The notes under the pieces were generated by a model. The model was given only the letters and a program-made list of their open reading frames with translations. It was not told the DNA's origin and did no database searches. Source: Crocinitomix sp044361315 (lineage in GTDB: Bacteria; Bacteroidota; Bacteroidia; Flavobacteriales_D; Crocinitomicaceae). From it: a DNA stretch of 64,000 nt. Below are positions 9,694-18,302 of the stretch, one piece after another. Each line of letters begins with the position of its first letter. Within the stretch, counting starts at the first letter, position 1. Made by a program: the position numbers and the translations under genes. The stretch is from contig JBIKJA010000001.1 in assembly GCA_044361315.1 (NCBI GenBank), positions 308,319-372,318 of the forward strand, in the 5' to 3' direction.

Positions 9694-11253
9694 TTAATTT
9701 TTTATCATTCGGCCTGAATAAGGTTTTCCATCAATCAACATGGAATAATTATAAATTCCATTTGAAACCTCAACACCTAAATCGTTGGTGCCATTCCAAA
9801 TAATTTGTTGTTGACCTAGGGTTTGTTCACCTCTATATAATTTGTTGACCACGCGACCATTCATGTCGTAGATAAATAAACTTACGGCAGCATTTTCAGT
9901 CAAGTTATATTCAATTGCGATGGTATTGTCGAACGGGTTCGGATAGACCTTAATTTCACTTAGCGGCAAATTCGCTTGTTCGGTATTTAAATAAACGGTA
10001 TTAATACTGTCGACATTAATAAATTCATCGCCAGCTTGATACGCCATGATATGGAAATAAATCAAAAACATTTCATCCGTCGTATTAAGTCCTGGATAAA
10101 CATCAATTGGCGGATCGGAAGGATTATGCGGATTAGCAACAGTGTTGTCATATACCCCATTTCCATACAATTGACTTCCAATCGGCATATGTTGCATGTA
10201 TTTAAACCAATAAAAATCTTGCCAATCAAAATCCCATTTCGGAATTCGAATATATGGGATGGTATCCGCATCAGGATTAATAGCATAAGCTTCAATAGAT
10301 TTTCCTAGCAAGTGCATGTGCGGAAATACGCTCATGACAGTTAAATCATACGGAACCGATTCGATTGTTGCACTTACCGGCGTTAATTCGTTAGCGGTAA
10401 GTTCGAAGTCCCAATTTTGCAAATAAGGGCCTGCTAAAATCTCTCTGAAACCAATCACAGGCTCTTCGTAAAAATAGATGTTGATTTTAGTTTGGTCATA
10501 TTCGCCATAACTTCCGTGGGGATAATGCAAAGCAAAAACAAGGTTTGAACCCGCTTTTAATTTCATTCCTGACGAAAAATCATCCGTTTGTAAAAAAATT
10601 GTTGGACTACATCCTGGTGTATATCCACCAATTAAGGGTTCGGAAGTTGGTCCACCACAGTTGCCACCAATAGTGTCAGTAGCGTAAGAACCGTCTTCAT
10701 CGATATACACTAGACAATGGTGAACAATGGAACGATTAGAAGGAATAATTTCAACTGCCTTAATTATACGGTCTTCTGTCATCCCCGTTGGAATCGCAAA
10801 ACACACATAATCATCATGCAAAACAGTAGCTTTACTCATGTAATTCGGCATTTGAAGCACCAAATCAGGTGTTCCAGGCAAAACCTTGTCGCCAGAATAA
10901 ACAGGCGGTGGTGGTGCTAATTCAGGATCACCTTCTAATCCTCCTCCGTTGGCCCAATCGATAATTGTGTTTCGCTCGTATTCGGTCATAATTCGCTCAC
11001 CAAAATAATGCTGAAATGAAGAATCAGCGGTCCAAGGCGGCATGATGTCAAAGGAAACATACTCTTCAATCAAAGAGCGGTAATCGTAGGCCGTGCTATA
11101 TTCCATTAAAGAAAAGGGGGCTACTCCTTCGGAATGATGACAAACCGTACAATTATTATAAAAAACTTCCGCTGCGTCTTCGCTCCAAGTTGGTTGAGCA
11201 AAGCCCGAAAAAAAGGTCATAAGTGACCCAATGAATAAGGCAATTTTTTTCAT
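9694..11253 (-). CDS. Secreted haem-containing copper monooxygenase-like protein with T9SS tail
   Basis: The 519-residue protein has a signal peptide (cleavage near FAQ, residue 20). A c-type haem motif follows at CTVCHH (Cys35, Cys38, His39). The central region resembles the copper type II ascorbate-dependent monooxygenase (PHM-like) fold: SIVHHCLVYID with paired histidines, NLVFALHYP, and FPHMHLLGKS further on. The last 85 residues form a T9SS sorting domain (VYPNPFDNTIAIEYNL, then SLFIYDMNGRVV and GIYNYSMLIDG). It should be exported, then moved across or anchored to the outer membrane by the type IX system. Substrate and redox partner are unknown. It stands alone downstream of dxr on the same strand. 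Confidence 0.82.
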   Translation of the reverse strand: MKKIALFIGSLMTFFSGFAQPTWSEDAAEVFYNNCTVCHHSEGVAPFSLMEYSTAYDYRSLIEEYVSFDIMPPWTADSSFQHYFGERIMTEYERNTIIDWANGGGLEGDPELAPPPPVYSGDKVLPGTPDLVLQMPNYMSKATVLHDDYVCFAIPTGMTEDRIIKAVEIIPSNRSIVHHCLVYIDEDGSYATDTIGGNCGGPTSEPLIGGYTPGCSPTIFLQTDDFSSGMKLKAGSNLVFALHYPHGSYGEYDQTKINIYFYEEPVIGFREILAGPYLQNWDFELTANELTPVSATIESVPYDLTVMSVFPHMHLLGKSIEAYAINPDADTIPYIRIPKWDFDWQDFYWFKYMQHMPIGSQLYGNGVYDNTVANPHNPSDPPIDVYPGLNTTDEMFLIYFHIMAYQAGDEFINVDSINTVYLNTEQANLPLSEIKVYPNPFDNTIAIEYNLTENAAVSLFIYDMNGRVVNKLYRGEQTLGQQQIIWNGTNDLGVEVSNGIYNYSMLIDGKPYSGRMIKN

Positions 11254-11307
11254 AGATAATATAGTAATGAGTCAAATATACAATTCTAAATTGATAAAAC
11301 CTATGCT

Positions 11308-12474
11308 TTAGATTTTCGAAATTATTTCTTGAGCTAAACTTCTTGCTGATAAATCCGTTTGATATAAAGCGTCCAAGGTTGGATTTGCGATAAAATTCGC
11401 AGTAACAAGCACTTTTTCGTTAATGGCAGCAATGTCTAAAAATTTAATTTGGTCTTTCAAAAAGGCTTCGACGGTAACCTCGTTTGCCGCATTTAAAACA
11501 CATGCCAAATTTCCACCTTTTTCCATCGCATCATACGCCAATTGAAGGTTTCTAAATGTGTCCAAATCTGGCTTTTCGAAGGTTAAATTTGGATAATTTA
11601 AAAAGTCAAACCGTTCAAAATCAGTTTCAAATCGTTGTGGATAGGTTAAAGCATATTGAATGGGCAATTTCATATCTGGTAAACCCATTTGCGCTTTCAT
11701 TGAGCCATCTTTAAATTGCACCAACGAATGGATAATAGATTGAGGGTGAACAATTACATCAATTTGTTGATTACTTAACCCAAACAACCATTTAGCTTCG
11801 ATTACTTCAAGTCCTTTATTCATCATTGAAGCCGAATCGATCGTGATTTTAGCACCCATGTCCCAATTCGGATGTTTTAAGGCCTGCTCTTTTGTAATTG
11901 AAATTAACTCTTCTCTTTTTTTACCTCTAAACGGTCCACCCGAAGCGGTAAGGTAAATTTTTTCGATCGGGTTCATCGCTTCTCCGGTCAAACATTGAAA
12001 AATAGCCGAATGTTCAGAATCAACGGGGTAGATATTAACCCCCTTTTCTTTTGCCAATTTCGTCACAATTTCACCTGCCACCACTAAAGTTTCTTTGTTT
12101 GCCAAGGCGATATTTTTTCCAGCTTCAATAGCGGCAATTGTTGGTTTTAAACCTGAAAAGCCAACCAATGCGGTTAAAACAATGTCAATTTCGGACATTT
12201 GTGCCACCGAAATCAAGGCCTCTTCGCCGGTATAAACTTTTACGTCCGAATTTTTAAGTGCTTCGTTTACTTTTTGATAACCTGATTCATCTACGATTAC
12301 AACCACATTCGGATTAAACTTTAAGGCCTGTTCAATCAACAAATCCGCATTTTTGTGTGCAGTTAAAACAGAAATTTCAAAAAGATGAGGGTTAGAGGCC
12401 ACCACCTCTAGGGTCTGTTTTCCAATCGATCCTGTAGATCCTAATAAAGCAATGCGTTTTTTAACTGTTGACAT
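11308..12474 (-). CDS. dxr: 1-deoxy-D-xylulose 5-phosphate reductoisomerase
   Basis: The 388-residue enzyme carries out the second step of the MEP isoprenoid pathway, using NADPH to convert DXP to MEP. The N-terminal Rossmann motif is LLGSTGSIGKQTLEV. The metal-binding acidic cluster is in NIYPVDSEHSAIFQCL, the flexible loop is SGGPFRGK, and IEAKWLFG and IVHPQSIIHSLVQF are family landmarks. I start at ATG 12474 (MSTVKKRIALLG); an ATG 18 codons upstream would add an unconserved hydrophobic leader. It works with ispG at 50059-52008. No rseP follows, which departs from the dxr-rseP order common in bacteria. Confidence 0.95.
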   Translation of the reverse strand: MSTVKKRIALLGSTGSIGKQTLEVVASNPHLFEISVLTAHKNADLLIEQALKFNPNVVVIVDESGYQKVNEALKNSDVKVYTGEEALISVAQMSEIDIVLTALVGFSGLKPTIAAIEAGKNIALANKETLVVAGEIVTKLAKEKGVNIYPVDSEHSAIFQCLTGEAMNPIEKIYLTASGGPFRGKKREELISITKEQALKHPNWDMGAKITIDSASMMNKGLEVIEAKWLFGLSNQQIDVIVHPQSIIHSLVQFKDGSMKAQMGLPDMKLPIQYALTYPQRFETDFERFDFLNYPNLTFEKPDLDTFRNLQLAYDAMEKGGNLACVLNAANEVTVEAFLKDQIKFLDIAAINEKVLVTANFIANPTLDALYQTDLSARSLAQEIISKI

Positions 12475-12586
12475 AGACAACAAAAATAGACATTGAAGAT
12501 GTAATATCCAAGAACGAAAACGATTCAAGAATCTTAAACAATAGATTCCAACAATAAACCCTCGTAAAATTTAATCCCAGTCAAAT

Positions 12587-12616
12587 TTGGTGAAACGAAA
12601 AATCTATTTATCTTTG
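12587..12616 (+). promoter_or_regulatory. Bacteroidota-type promoter for tRNA-Leu
   Basis: TTG at 12587-12589 and TATCTTTG at 12609-12616 are separated by exactly 19 bases. This matches the Bacteroidota housekeeping sigma consensus TTG-N19-TAnnTTTG. The tRNA begins 30 bp downstream. Confidence 0.75.
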
Positions 12617-12645
12617 CACTCCTTCTTCAGAAGTGAGGAAAAAAT

Positions 12646-12727
12646 GCGGGTGTGGTGAAATTGGTAGACATGCTAGACTTAGGATCTAGTGCTTCACGGC
12701 GTGTGGGTTCGAGTCCCTCCACCCGCA
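12646..12727 (+). tRNA. tRNA-Leu (anticodon TAG)
   Basis: The 82-nt class II tRNA has acceptor stem GCGGGTG paired with CACCCGC and discriminator A. The anticodon stem is CTAGA/TCTAG with loop CTTAGGA (anticodon TAG). A long variable arm (around GCTTCACGGCGT) and T arm GTGGGTTCGAGTCCCTC complete it. The 3' CCA is not encoded. Confidence 0.95.
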
Positions 12728-12734
12728 CTAATTA

Positions 12735-12766
12735 ATGGTCTAGGCTTTGCCTAGGCCATTTTTGTT
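12735..12766 (+). terminator. Rho-independent terminator after tRNA-Leu
   Basis: An 11-bp stem, ATGGTCTAGGC paired with GCCTAGGCCAT (one G-T pair), has a TTT loop and a T-rich tail. It separates the tRNA from the trigger factor gene that starts 20 bp on. Confidence 0.8.
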
Positions 12767-12785
12767 TTAATCAAAATTAAATATA

Positions 12786-14123
12786 ATGAACGTAGTAGAG
12801 GAAAAAATAGACGATCTAAATGCGATTTTAAGAGTTTCTGTAAGTCCATCTGATTATTCCGAAAAGGTAGAAAAAACGTTAAACGACTATCGTAAAAAAG
12901 CAAATATTCCAGGTTTTAGACCGGGTAAAATTCCAACAGCTGTTGTGAAAAAAAAATACGGGCGCGCGATTTTATCCGAAGAGTTAAACAAATTGGTTAA
13001 TCAATCGCTTAACGATTTTATTCGAACCAATAACTTAAATGTCCTTGGAAATCCACTTCCAAAAACGGATGAGCCTATCAAAGGTGATTTTGTAAATCCA
13101 CAAGAATTTGAATTTGCTTTTGAAATAGGATTAGCGCCAGAATTTGAGGTTAATCTATCAAAAAAGAACGCGTTTGATTTTTTGAAAATAGACATTTCGG
13201 AAGAAATGTTGGACAAAGAAATCGAAAATTTAGCCCGAAGATATGGTTCGCTTGTATCTGCCGAAAAAGTGGGGGGCAAAGACATGGTACTTGGTACATT
13301 TTCACAAATTAGGGGTGACATCACACACACTTCGACCATTTCTGTAGAGTATATTAATGATGAGGCAGTAAAAAAACAATTTGTTGGTCAAACGATCGGA
13401 ACGGTGGTTGTCGTTGATCCTATAAAGGTGTCAAAAGGAATAGATGATTTGGCTGCCATGTTAGGTGTCTCTAAAGAAACGGCGGAAACGTTAACAGGCG
13501 ATTTTGAATTTAAAATCACGGAAATAAAAACAATGATTCCTGCAGCAGTAGATCAAGCATTATTCGATAAACTTTTTGGTGAAGGTCAATTAAATTCAGA
13601 AGCGGAATTAAGAGCAAAAATTAGCGATGATTTAACGCAAATGTTCCAAAATGATTCGGACCGTGTGTTTAGTCAAAAAGTAACCGCTGAATTAATTGAA
13701 AATACGAAAGTAGATTTACCCGAAGAATTTCTTAAAAAATGGATTTTAGCATCTAGCGAAAAAGAAATTACACAAGCCGAATTAGATGCGGATTTTGGGA
13801 ATTATACCAAAAGTTTAAAATGGCAATTGATTCAAAATAAACTTACCAAAAAGAATGGAATCAAAGTAGATAATGCTGAGGTCATTGATTATACCAAACA
13901 ACTTTTGGTAAATCAGTATGCACAATACGGTATTCCTGCTCCTGAGGATAAAGATTTAGAAGATCGTGCAAAGACTGTTTTACAAAACAAAGAAGAAGCT
14001 TCAAAAATTTTCGACAATGTTTTTGGGATCAAAATGCTTCATTTTTTCAAAGAAACAGTTCAATTGAACGAGAAAATATTGCCTTACGAACAATTTGTTG
14101 AGGCTGCTTATGGTAAAAAGTAA
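12786..14123 (+). CDS. tig: Trigger factor (ribosome-associated chaperone, PPIase)
   Basis: The 445-residue protein matches trigger factor length. The N-terminal ribosome-binding domain contains the signature NIPGFRPGKIP near residue 40. A divergent FKBP-like domain lies at about 150-250 (GTFSQIRGDITH to DFEFKITEIK), and a long helical C-terminal chaperone domain follows. It folds nascent chains at the ribosome exit tunnel. It lies directly upstream of clpP and clpX, the classic tig-clpP-clpX order, though 180 bp separates it from clpP. The PPIase domain looks shortened and divergent, as in other Bacteroidota, so isomerase activity is doubtful. Confidence 0.93.
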   Translation: MNVVEEKIDDLNAILRVSVSPSDYSEKVEKTLNDYRKKANIPGFRPGKIPTAVVKKKYGRAILSEELNKLVNQSLNDFIRTNNLNVLGNPLPKTDEPIKGDFVNPQEFEFAFEIGLAPEFEVNLSKKNAFDFLKIDISEEMLDKEIENLARRYGSLVSAEKVGGKDMVLGTFSQIRGDITHTSTISVEYINDEAVKKQFVGQTIGTVVVVDPIKVSKGIDDLAAMLGVSKETAETLTGDFEFKITEIKTMIPAAVDQALFDKLFGEGQLNSEAELRAKISDDLTQMFQNDSDRVFSQKVTAELIENTKVDLPEEFLKKWILASSEKEITQAELDADFGNYTKSLKWQLIQNKLTKKNGIKVDNAEVIDYTKQLLVNQYAQYGIPAPEDKDLEDRAKTVLQNKEEASKIFDNVFGIKMLHFFKETVQLNEKILPYEQFVEAAYGKK

Positions 14124-14304
14124 TTTGAGATAAAAAATTTTTGGAAAGAATAATGTCTATCTTTAGGGGTGTTATTTTTATTGGTCCAAGTGATTTGGGT
14201 TTTAAATTGATCTTTCTTTTTGTGAATGAATATCAATTTAAGTAACTAAATTTGTTTGTGTTCAAGTGCTAACAAAGTGAACGAACTAAAAATTAACTAA
14301 AAAT

Positions 14305-14994
14305 ATGTTTGCAAAAGACGAGTTTAGAAAATATGCCACAAAACATCAAGGTATAAATAGTACGGTATTAGACAGTTATATTACCTCATCAATGACGCCT
14401 TACATTATTGAAGAACGTCAATTGAATGTGGCACAAATGGACGTTTTTTCGCGTCTGATGATGGATCGAATTATTTTTTTAGGAACAGGAATTGATGACC
14501 ATATTGCAAATATCGTAACGGCTCAACTTTTGTTTTTAGAATCAGTAGATCCTAAAAAAGATATTCAAATTTATATGAATTCTCCAGGCGGTGGTGTGTA
14601 TGCAGGATTGGGGATTTACGATACCATGCAATACATCCAACCAGATGTTGCAACAATTTGTACAGGAATCGCTGCGTCGATGGGAGCTGTTTTATTATGT
14701 GCTGGTGCAAAAGGGAAAAGATCTGCTTTGCCTCACTCACGCGTAATGATTCACCAACCATTGGGAGGGGCATCGGGACAAGCTTCGGATATCGAAATCA
14801 CGGCTCGTGAAATTCAAAAATTGAAAAAAGAATTGTACGACATTATTGCTTACCATTCTGGAAAAGATTACGATCAAGTTTGGAAAGATTCTGACCGTGA
14901 TTATTGGATGATTGCACAAGAAGCAAAAGATTACGGCATGGTAGATGAAGTTTTAGGAAAGCCTATCGCTGCGCAAATGCACAAAGAAGATTAA
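14305..14994 (+). CDS. clpP: ATP-dependent Clp protease proteolytic subunit
   Basis: The 229-residue serine protease forms the ClpP barrel. The catalytic serine is Ser125 in CTGIAASMGAVLL, the histidine is His150 in SRVMIHQPLGG, and the aspartate lies in DSDRDYWMIAQEA. The oxyanion region MNSPGGGVYAGLGIYD is intact. About 40 residues precede the conserved IIEERQ segment, longer than in E. coli; this is probably a propeptide. clpX begins 13 bp after its stop, so the two are one operon. A TAAATTTG element at 14247-14254 could be its -7 box, but I see no -33 partner at the right distance. Confidence 0.95.
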   Translation: MFAKDEFRKYATKHQGINSTVLDSYITSSMTPYIIEERQLNVAQMDVFSRLMMDRIIFLGTGIDDHIANIVTAQLLFLESVDPKKDIQIYMNSPGGGVYAGLGIYDTMQYIQPDVATICTGIAASMGAVLLCAGAKGKRSALPHSRVMIHQPLGGASGQASDIEITAREIQKLKKELYDIIAYHSGKDYDQVWKDSDRDYWMIAQEAKDYGMVDEVLGKPIAAQMHKED

Positions 14995-15007
14995 TTAAAA
15001 ACGGATC

Positions 15008-16240
15008 ATGGCTAAAAATAGTGGAACAAGTTGTTCCTTTTGTGGAAGATCAAAAAGTGAAGTTGGGATTCTTATCGCCGGTGTATCGGGACATATTTGT
15101 GAAAATTGTATCGAACAAGCGCATCAAATTATCGATGAGCAAATAAAGTTAGATGTGCCTAAATCTTTGAGCAAGGATTTTAAATTAATGAAGCCCTTGC
15201 AAATTAAGGAGCATTTAGACGAATACATCATCGGTCAAGATGAAGCAAAAAAAATTCTTTCTGTAGCGGTTTACAACCATTACAAACGTCTTTCTGTAGT
15301 TGGAAAAGGCGATGACATCGAAATCGATAAATCAAATGTGATTTTGGTTGGACGAACAGGGACAGGAAAAACACTTTTGGCAAAAACAATTGCAAAAACA
15401 CTCAATGTTCCTTTCTGTATAGCCGATGCAACTGTCCTTACGGAGGCTGGTTATGTTGGAGAAGATGTGGAAAGTATTTTGTCCCGCTTATTACAGGCCG
15501 CTGATTTTAACGTAGAAGCCGCTGAAAGAGGAATCGTTTTTATTGATGAAATCGATAAAATTGCGCGAAAATCTGACAATCCTTCCATTACACGCGATGT
15601 TTCGGGCGAAGGGGTGCAACAAGCAATGCTTAAATTATTGGAAGGAACAGAAGTTAATGTTCCACCACAAGGCGGACGAAAACATCCTGAACAAAAAATG
15701 ATTAAAGTAAATACCACCAATATCTTATTTATTGGTGGAGGTGCTTTTGACGGAATTGAAAAAATCATTGGAAGACGCGTCAATCGAAACATGATTGGAT
15801 TTGCTTCAAAAGATGAAGAAAAACCAGATTTAGAAAATTTATTGCAATACATTATTCCATCTGATGTTAAAGAATTTGGGCTCATCCCCGAATTAATTGG
15901 CCGGATGCCAGTTTTGAGTTATTTACATCCACTGGATGAAAAAGCCTTGAGACGAATTTTAACCGAACCAAAAAATGCATTGATTAAACAATTTGTTCAT
16001 TTATTTCACTTGGATGGAGTGGATTTAAAATTTGATGCAGATGTCTTCGATTTTATCGTCAATCTGGCGTTGGAGTATAAATTAGGCGCTCGTGGGTTGC
16101 GTTCCATTTGCGAAGCAATCCTAAACGATGCCATGTTTGACCTGCCTTCTGATAAAAATATTAAAACTTTTCGCGTTGACCTAGGTTATGCGCAATCAAA
16201 ATTTGCCGGATCTAAATTATCAAAATTAAAAATTGCTTAA
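15008..16240 (+). CDS. clpX: ATP-dependent Clp protease ATP-binding subunit ClpX
   Basis: The 410-residue unfoldase feeds substrates to ClpP. An N-terminal C4 zinc-binding domain has Cys9, Cys12, Cys31 and Cys34. Walker A is GRTGTGKT at 115-122 (Arg where most ClpX have Pro), followed by Walker B IVFIDEIDKI. The pore and RKH loops are recognisable (GEGVQQAMLKLLEGTEVNVP and GGRKHPEQ). The C-terminal domain contains GARGLRSICE with the sensor-2 arginine. It is transcribed with clpP upstream and the oxygenase gene downstream (2-bp gap). All essential AAA+ features are present. Confidence 0.96.
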   Translation: MAKNSGTSCSFCGRSKSEVGILIAGVSGHICENCIEQAHQIIDEQIKLDVPKSLSKDFKLMKPLQIKEHLDEYIIGQDEAKKILSVAVYNHYKRLSVVGKGDDIEIDKSNVILVGRTGTGKTLLAKTIAKTLNVPFCIADATVLTEAGYVGEDVESILSRLLQAADFNVEAAERGIVFIDEIDKIARKSDNPSITRDVSGEGVQQAMLKLLEGTEVNVPPQGGRKHPEQKMIKVNTTNILFIGGGAFDGIEKIIGRRVNRNMIGFASKDEEKPDLENLLQYIIPSDVKEFGLIPELIGRMPVLSYLHPLDEKALRRILTEPKNALIKQFVHLFHLDGVDLKFDADVFDFIVNLALEYKLGARGLRSICEAILNDAMFDLPSDKNIKTFRVDLGYAQSKFAGSKLSKLKIA

Positions 16241-16242
16241 GT

Positions 16243-17208
16243 ATGGATAAAAATAAAATTGCGCACGTAGATTACCTTAATTACAGTCAAGGTGATGCAG
16301 CCACTCAAAAAAAATTCGTTCAGGAATTTGGCGACTCTTTAGCTTACATGGGATTTGCTATTGTTAAAAATCATGGTGTAACTGAAGATTTAAGAGAGAA
16401 ATTATTCGAGGTTTCTATCAAGTTTTTTGAATTGCCAGAAGACGTCAAGCGACAATATGAAAATGAATTGTTGCACGGCCAACGAGGATATATTTCTAAA
16501 AATAAAGAAAGCGCAAAGGGAAAATCTGTGCCAGATTTAAAAGAGTTTTACCACGTTGGACAAACGGTAAGAGACAATGATCCAATTAAAGCGGAATACC
16601 CTGATAATATTTGGCCAGAAGAAGTTGTTGAATTTGAAGCTGTTTGTCAAAAAGTGTACGATACGTTTGAAGAAACAGGGCGTAATTTATTACGTGCAAT
16701 TGCGCTTTATTTAGGTTTATACGAGCATTATTTTACTCCTAAAATTCACAATGGGAACAGTGTTTTACGTTTGTTGCATTATTATCCGGTAGCTGATAAA
16801 TCACAAATTCCAGAAGGTGCGGTGCGTGCTGCTGCCCACGGGGACATTAATTTGATTACTTTGTTGATGGGTGGAAGTGCTGAAGGTTTGCAAGCACAAT
16901 CTTTAGATGGTCAATGGATATCAGTAAGTCCTGGGCCCGATGAAATTGTCATTAATATTGGGGATATGTTGGCACGATTAACGAATGATCGTTTGCGTTC
17001 GACCCAACACCAAGTGATCACGCCAAACGAAGAATCGTGGACGAAACCACGCTATTCGGCACCGTTTTTTATGCACCCACGTTCAGACATGGATTTAACA
17101 TGCTTGGAGAGCTGTATTTCTGTTGAAAAACCAAAAATTTACGCAGACATGACCGCAGGTGAATTTTTGACCGAACGATTGATTGAATTGGGATTGAGAA
17201 AGAATTAG
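16243..17208 (+). CDS. 2-oxoglutarate/Fe(II) oxygenase, isopenicillin N synthase family
   Basis: The 321-residue protein has both halves of this family: an N-terminal DIOX_N-like region (SLAYMGFAIVKNHGV, then ELPEDVKRQYENE) and a jelly-roll core. The core carries the iron triad His-x-Asp in AAHGDINLITLL and the distal His in RSTQHQVITP. The 2-oxoglutarate arginine is in PRYSAPFFMHP. It should be a soluble oxidase; the substrate cannot be told from sequence. It begins 2 bp after clpX and is probably the last gene of that transcript, yet it has no obvious link to proteolysis. Similar genes in other bacteria are annotated only to family level. Confidence 0.85.
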   Translation: MDKNKIAHVDYLNYSQGDAATQKKFVQEFGDSLAYMGFAIVKNHGVTEDLREKLFEVSIKFFELPEDVKRQYENELLHGQRGYISKNKESAKGKSVPDLKEFYHVGQTVRDNDPIKAEYPDNIWPEEVVEFEAVCQKVYDTFEETGRNLLRAIALYLGLYEHYFTPKIHNGNSVLRLLHYYPVADKSQIPEGAVRAAAHGDINLITLLMGGSAEGLQAQSLDGQWISVSPGPDEIVINIGDMLARLTNDRLRSTQHQVITPNEESWTKPRYSAPFFMHPRSDMDLTCLESCISVEKPKIYADMTAGEFLTERLIELGLRKN

Positions 17209-17308
17209 TCGAATATACTCCTTTTCAAATATTAATCAGAAATCACAGCTGTTTAACCTTCAAATGCTTATATTTGACCCCCAAATTGTCTTTGATAGTT
17301 TGAAATTA

Positions 17309-17393
17309 GGAGAGGTGGCAGAGTGGCTGAACGCGCACGCTTGGAAAGCGTGTTTACGGTAACGTAACGGGGGTTCGAATCCCCCTCTCTCCG
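17309..17393 (+). tRNA. tRNA-Ser (anticodon GGA)
   Basis: The 85-nt class II tRNA has acceptor stem GGAGAGG paired with TCTCTCC and discriminator G. The anticodon stem is CACGC/GCGTG with loop TTGGAAA (anticodon GGA). The long variable arm is TTTACGGTAACGTAAC, and the T arm is GGGGGTTCGAATCCCCC. CCA is not encoded. Its last 16 bases and the following 108 bases are duplicated 201 bp downstream. Confidence 0.94.
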
Positions 17394-17501
17394 CAAGGAA
17401 AATCAAGGTCCAGCAATAGCTGGCCTTTTTTTGTGCGATAGAATTTTCTGAGTTTGTTCAAGAAAATTATGGAGGAGAAAAAAAGAGGAGTGAAACGACC
17501 T
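17378..17501 (+). repeat. Direct repeat copy 1: tRNA-Ser 3' end plus flank
   Basis: The 124-bp unit starts in the T loop of tRNA-Ser and runs past its terminator. It matches 17579-17702 with two mismatches and no gaps. It contains the tRNA terminator, GG-T-CCAGC/GCTGG-CC with a T7 tail, at 17407-17432. Confidence 0.9.
17407..17432 (+). terminator. Terminator of tRNA-Ser
   Basis: CCAGC and GCTGG flank an AATA loop; a bulged T then GG/CC extends the stem, and seven T follow. In the duplicated copy one stem base is changed (GCTGG to ACTGG), which shortens the stem. Confidence 0.7.
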
Positions 17502-17578
17502 TGATTTTACTTGTGCCATTTCACCGCAATTGGGATCACACAAACCAAAATCCTCAAAACTCACACTCAATCCTCAGT

Positions 17579-17702
17579 AATCCCCCTCTCTCCGCAAGGA
17601 AAATCAAGGTCCAGCAATAACTGGCCTTTTTTTGTGCGATAGAATTTTCTGAGTTTGCTCAAGAAAATTATGGAGGAGAAAAAAAGAGGAGTGAAACGAC
17701 CT
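17579..17702 (+). repeat. Direct repeat copy 2, truncating a sigma-factor gene
   Basis: This is the second copy of the 124-bp tRNA-Ser-derived unit. It has only the last 16 bases of the tRNA, so it is not a functional tRNA gene. Its right edge coincides with the point where sigma-factor coding similarity stops on the minus strand. The 77 bp between the two copies (17502-17578) shows no coding potential. Confidence 0.9.
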
Positions 17703-17830
17703 AGGTTATAGATAAATGGTTGGTGTTTTTCTACAAGTGTTGTCAAAGCAATTTTGTCACCACCCAAAACACTCTGAATTAGCTCATTATCCGTATAATC
17801 TACTTGGTATTCTTTTGTGAAAATATTCAT
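17703..17830 (-). pseudogene. N-terminal fragment of an ECF-type RNA polymerase sigma factor
   Basis: The start codon at 17830 opens MNIFTKEYQVDYTDNELIQ, then SVLGGDKIALTTLVEKHQ and PFIYNL. This is the start of sigma region 2 as found in Bacteroidota ECF sigma factors. After about 42 residues the similarity ends exactly where the tRNA-Ser-derived repeat begins (17702), and the frame runs on into repeat-encoded nonsense before stopping near 17567. Regions 2.2 to 4 are missing. The gene was evidently cut by the rearrangement that produced the repeat; whether an intact copy exists elsewhere cannot be told from this window. Confidence 0.8.
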
Positions 17831-18102
17831 TTTTCTTTAGTTGGTCGTTAAATTTAGTACTAACAACCCGTTGTCCAGTATTAAAAAAGTTGCTAAAATG
17901 ATTAAATTGTGTTGATTTTCAAAAAATTAAAAAATAAGGACCCGTGATGCAAGTTACAAATTAATTTTGAAAGAATTACGTAAAATTTCAGACATTGGTA
18001 CTTTTTACTTTCAGAAATAAACATCTAATATATAGTTAATTAGTTTGATTATATTAGTGAATTCTAAATCTATAGATTGGCTTCACTGGACCATTTTATT
18101 AA

Positions 18103-18294
18103 GTTTTTGGATGTCCATTGTTTAGATATATTAAAGGATTTGATATTGAACCAAAAATAGAACGAAGCGTTTACAACAAAAGAAAATTGTTTCCTCATAT
18201 CTTAGAAATTAGAAAGAAAATGGTTGAAAAAGAAGAATCCCAACAAAAACAAAGTCAATCCATTTTCAATTTATACCTTTACGGCTTTATTTAA
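18103..18294 (+). pseudogene. Possible transposase remnant (weak)
   Basis: The region between the sigma fragment and slyD has no intact gene. One frame here, open from just after a stop at 18100 to a TAA at 18292-18294, reads YIKGFDIEPKIERSVYNKRK then LFPHILEIRKKMVEKEE. The 'IERSVYNKRKLFPHI' phrase is reminiscent of the N-terminal part of IS982-type transposases in Bacteroidota, but I am recalling this, not matching it. No start codon lies at the head of the frame and no catalytic region follows. It may be debris from the same rearrangement as the sigma fragment, or may not be coding at all. Confidence 0.3.
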
Positions 18295-18302
18295 AAAATT
18301 CT

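Noticed and set aside
12475..12528. Upstream start for dxr adding 18 residues
   Set aside because: Added residues are unconserved; the downstream ATG at 12474 fits the family N-terminus.
17378..17702. attL/attR of an integrated mobile island
   Set aside because: The copies are only 201 bp apart with no integrase, cargo or other phage gene between them; reported as a duplication scar, not as an element.
17567..17702. Extension of the sigma-factor frame as genuine protein
   Set aside because: These residues are the reverse complement of the tRNA-Ser-derived repeat and have no sigma-factor similarity.
18078..18110. CTGGACCATTTTATTAAG resembling the MITE-like middle segment
   Set aside because: Similarity is confined to about 25 AT-rich bases with gaps, too weak to call a copy.
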